Positions 62,187-64,000 of a stretch of 64,000 nucleotides of DNA are shown in pieces. Numbering within the stretch: position 1 is the stretch's first letter; every line of letters begins with the position of its first letter. Origin of the DNA: Betaproteobacteria bacterium (GTDB taxonomy: Bacteria; Pseudomonadota; Gammaproteobacteria; Burkholderiales; Usitatibacteraceae); assembly GCA_016711875.1 (NCBI GenBank), contig JADJSD010000003.1, positions 1-64,000 on the forward strand. Direction: 5' to 3'. The notes under the pieces were generated by a model. The model was given only the letters and a program-made list of their open reading frames with translations. It made no database searches and was not told the origin of the DNA. Position numbers and translations under genes: made by a program.

Positions 62187-64000
62187 ATGAGTCCTCAATC
62201 CAAGTTCCGCCTCACGGCCCTCGCGGGCGCGCTCGCGCTCGTCCTTTCGGGCGAAGCGGCCGCGCAGACGACGCTCACCGTGAACAACAGCGCGGACGCC
62301 TTCACGGCCGGGACGCTGCGGCAGGCGCTCAGCACCGTGACCAACGACTGCGGCTGCACCGGCGCGCCGTACACCATCAACTTCGCCTTCCCCGGGCTGA
62401 CGACGATCCCGGTCAACTCGTCGCTGCCCACCGTGCCCTTCCCGCCGGCGTGCACGGTGTTCATCGACGGCTACAGCCAGCCCGGATCGGTGCCCAACAG
62501 CGTCGCGACGATCCAGGGCGGCACCAATGCGCAGCCGCGGATCATCCTCGACGGCTCCTCGATGACCGGTGGCGTCGGCCTCACCCTCGACGGCACGAAT
62601 TCGACGGTGAAGGGGCTCGTCTTCAAGAACTTCCCGAGCGCGGCACTGAGCCTGCGGGGCGCGAACTCCAGCGCGCTCGGCAATTTCTTCGGCGTGAACG
62701 AGACGGCGTCGGGCTGCGCGTCGTCCCAGCCCAACATGGTGGGCGTCTACGTGGACTTCGGCTCGGCCGGCGCGGACGTCGGCGGGGCGAACCCGGCCGA
62801 CCGCAACGTCTTCGGTTGCATGAGCAAGGGCATCGATGTCGTGGGCAACGACGCCAACATCTACGGCAACCTCATCGGCACCGGCGCGGGCGGCGCGGCC
62901 CTGCCCAACGGCACCGGTGTCGCCGTCACCTCGAGCGGCTTCAGCCCGGGCGTGTTCGTCGGCGCTCCTTCGGGCGGTCTCGGCAACCTGATCGCGCGCA
63001 ACACGGGCGCCGGCGTGGCGGTCGGCTCCAACCGCAACTCCGTGTATGTCCAGGGCAACGACATCTTCCTCAACGGCGGCCTGGGCATCGACCTGGGAAA
63101 CAACGGCCCCACGCCCAACGTCGCGAGCCTCTTCCCCTCCGGGGCGCCCAACGGCGGACAGAACTACCCGCTCATCACCTACGTGCGCTACGACAGCGCC
63201 AATACCTCCGTCGATTTTTCGTTCAACGGCTTCGCCAACGGCTCGATCAGTGTGGATGTCCATGCCAACCCGCCGGGGCTCGGCCTGGACGAGGGGGCGC
63301 GATTCGTCGGATCCGGCGCCTTCCCGACGGACACCGCCGGCAACGCCAGCGGGACCGTCTTCCTGAGCGGAATCCAGGCCAGCCCCACACTCACGGCGAC
63401 CAGCAGTTCGGGCACTTCGGAATTCTCCCCGGGCGCCTCGCTGGACGTTTCACCGAAGAATCTCGCTTTCGTCGGGACGGTCGGCAATACCTCGGCGCCC
63501 CAGGTCGTCACCTACACGAACATCAGCACCTCGAGCAACATCACCATCGGCCCGCCGATCACCACAGGCGATTTCGCCGCCACCGCCTCCGGATGCGACG
63601 GGAGCACGTCGATTCCGCCCGGCGGAACCTGCACCGTGAGCGTCACGTTCACGCCGATCTTCCTGGGGAACAGCTTCGATTTCCTCGACATGCCCACGAG
63701 CGGCACGGGCGGCGGCCGCGGCATCGAGCTCGCCGGCCTCGCGCAGCCCAATCCGGTCGCCGCCGTCTCGCCACCCGGCCCGGTGAACTTCGGCTCGCAG
63801 GTGGTCGGCACGCCGGGCAGCCCGATCACGTTCACGCTCTCGAACTCGGGGGACTTCTACTACGACGTCGCGAGCGTGTCGGTCAACGGCGCGCAGGCCT
63901 CGAGCTTCACGATCGTGAACAACGGCTGCCTGAACGCGTCCGTCGGCACGAACCCTTCGCTCGCACCGCCTCCCGGCCCGCCTCGGGCGGCGGCCCTGCC
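62187..64000 (+). CDS. Exported beta-helix/choice-of-anchor D repeat protein (3' truncated)
   Basis: The frame starts at ATG 62187 after TGGAGAG and runs off the window. It has a signal peptide (about 26 residues), a right-handed beta-helix region (about 30-330, with repeated NLIGTGAGG-type turns and NGGLGIDLGNNGPTPN), and choice-of-anchor D-type Ig-like domains from about 420 (VSPKNLAFVGTVGNTSAP, then FGSQVVGTPGSPITF). The last ~15 residues become Pro-rich, which may be true linker or a frame problem. It is a surface-exposed or secreted protein by prediction; function is unknown. Confidence 0.8.
   Translation, partial: MSPQSKFRLTALAGALALVLSGEAAAQTTLTVNNSADAFTAGTLRQALSTVTNDCGCTGAPYTINFAFPGLTTIPVNSSLPTVPFPPACTVFIDGYSQPGSVPNSVATIQGGTNAQPRIILDGSSMTGGVGLTLDGTNSTVKGLVFKNFPSAALSLRGANSSALGNFFGVNETASGCASSQPNMVGVYVDFGSAGADVGGANPADRNVFGCMSKGIDVVGNDANIYGNLIGTGAGGAALPNGTGVAVTSSGFSPGVFVGAPSGGLGNLIARNTGAGVAVGSNRNSVYVQGNDIFLNGGLGIDLGNNGPTPNVASLFPSGAPNGGQNYPLITYVRYDSANTSVDFSFNGFANGSISVDVHANPPGLGLDEGARFVGSGAFPTDTAGNASGTVFLSGIQASPTLTATSSSGTSEFSPGASLDVSPKNLAFVGTVGNTSAPQVVTYTNISTSSNITIGPPITTGDFAATASGCDGSTSIPPGGTCTVSVTFTPIFLGNSFDFLDMPTSGTGGGRGIELAGLAQPNPVAAVSPPGPVNFGSQVVGTPGSPITFTLSNSGDFYYDVASVSVNGAQASSFTIVNNGCLNASVGTNPSLAPPPGPPRAAAL

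Overview
The window is about 64 kb of GC-rich chromosomal DNA with short intergenic gaps, GTG/TTG/CTG starts at several genes and a conserved sdhCDAB-sdhE-gltA-sucA-sucB-lpdA block. Gene content and order fit a betaproteobacterium; a Usitatibacter- or Burkholderiales-like host is my inference. I see no rRNA, tRNA, CRISPR array, transposase or phage gene.

Layout. 1-7636 (+): the 3' part of a giant secreted or surface protein made of Ig-like/DUF11-type repeats, several encoded by almost identical 405-bp tandem units, with an internal frameshift. A DMT-family transporter follows, overlapping its stop codon. 8545-9205: a gene-free stretch packed with nested long inverted repeats. 9206-10192 (+): mdh. 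10333-11081 (-): two small exported Lys/Ala-rich proteins that share N- and C-termini. 11170-17449: a sulfur-redox locus, with a cytochrome/triple-rhodanese fusion, a three-subunit molybdopterin oxidoreductase (NrfD, FeS and Mo subunits), and a divergent periplasmic rhodanese plus ArsR regulator; an FNR/Anr-like box lies in the divergent promoter. 17446-18691 (-): an ECF sigma-factor cassette. 18851-20542: a small lipoprotein and an MFS exporter.

20845-22858 (-): btaB and btaA for betaine-lipid (DGTS) synthesis. 22893-32656 (-): a CbiM-like membrane protein (frameshifted), aconitase acnA, a lipoprotein, prpD, prpC, an HpcH/HpaI-type lyase, a MaoC hydratase and a CitE-type lyase, with a divergent GntR regulator. 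This set points to C5-dicarboxylyl-CoA and 2-methylcitrate chemistry, but no prpB is present.

33710-45938 (+): succinate dehydrogenase, its flavinylation factor, citrate synthase, the 2-oxoglutarate dehydrogenase complex (sucA with a 1-nt frameshift) and zapE. 45995-49708 (+): an AcuI-type acrylyl-CoA reductase, propionyl-CoA synthetase and a Mug-type DNA glycosylase. 50119-52973 (+): a rare-looking fusion of PabB with 5-formyltetrahydrofolate cyclo-ligase, followed by folD. 52990-58102: acyl-CoA ligase, alpha/beta hydrolase, a phytoene-dehydrogenase-like oxidoreductase and an enoyl-CoA hydratase-like protein. 58328-64000 (+): a TPR/beta-barrel outer-membrane protein resembling Slam, a FecR protein with two TbpB-like C-terminal modules, and a truncated beta-helix/choice-of-anchor protein.

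Together the window covers most of the TCA cycle (mdh, acnA, gltA, sdh, ogdh) plus propionate entry (prpE, acuI, prpC, prpD), anaerobic sulfur redox and cell-surface biogenesis. A recurrent intergenic repeat based on GCAGATGAAC or GCCGATGAAC occurs seven times. Three genes carry frameshifts at homopolymer-like or repetitive sites, so some may be assembly errors.
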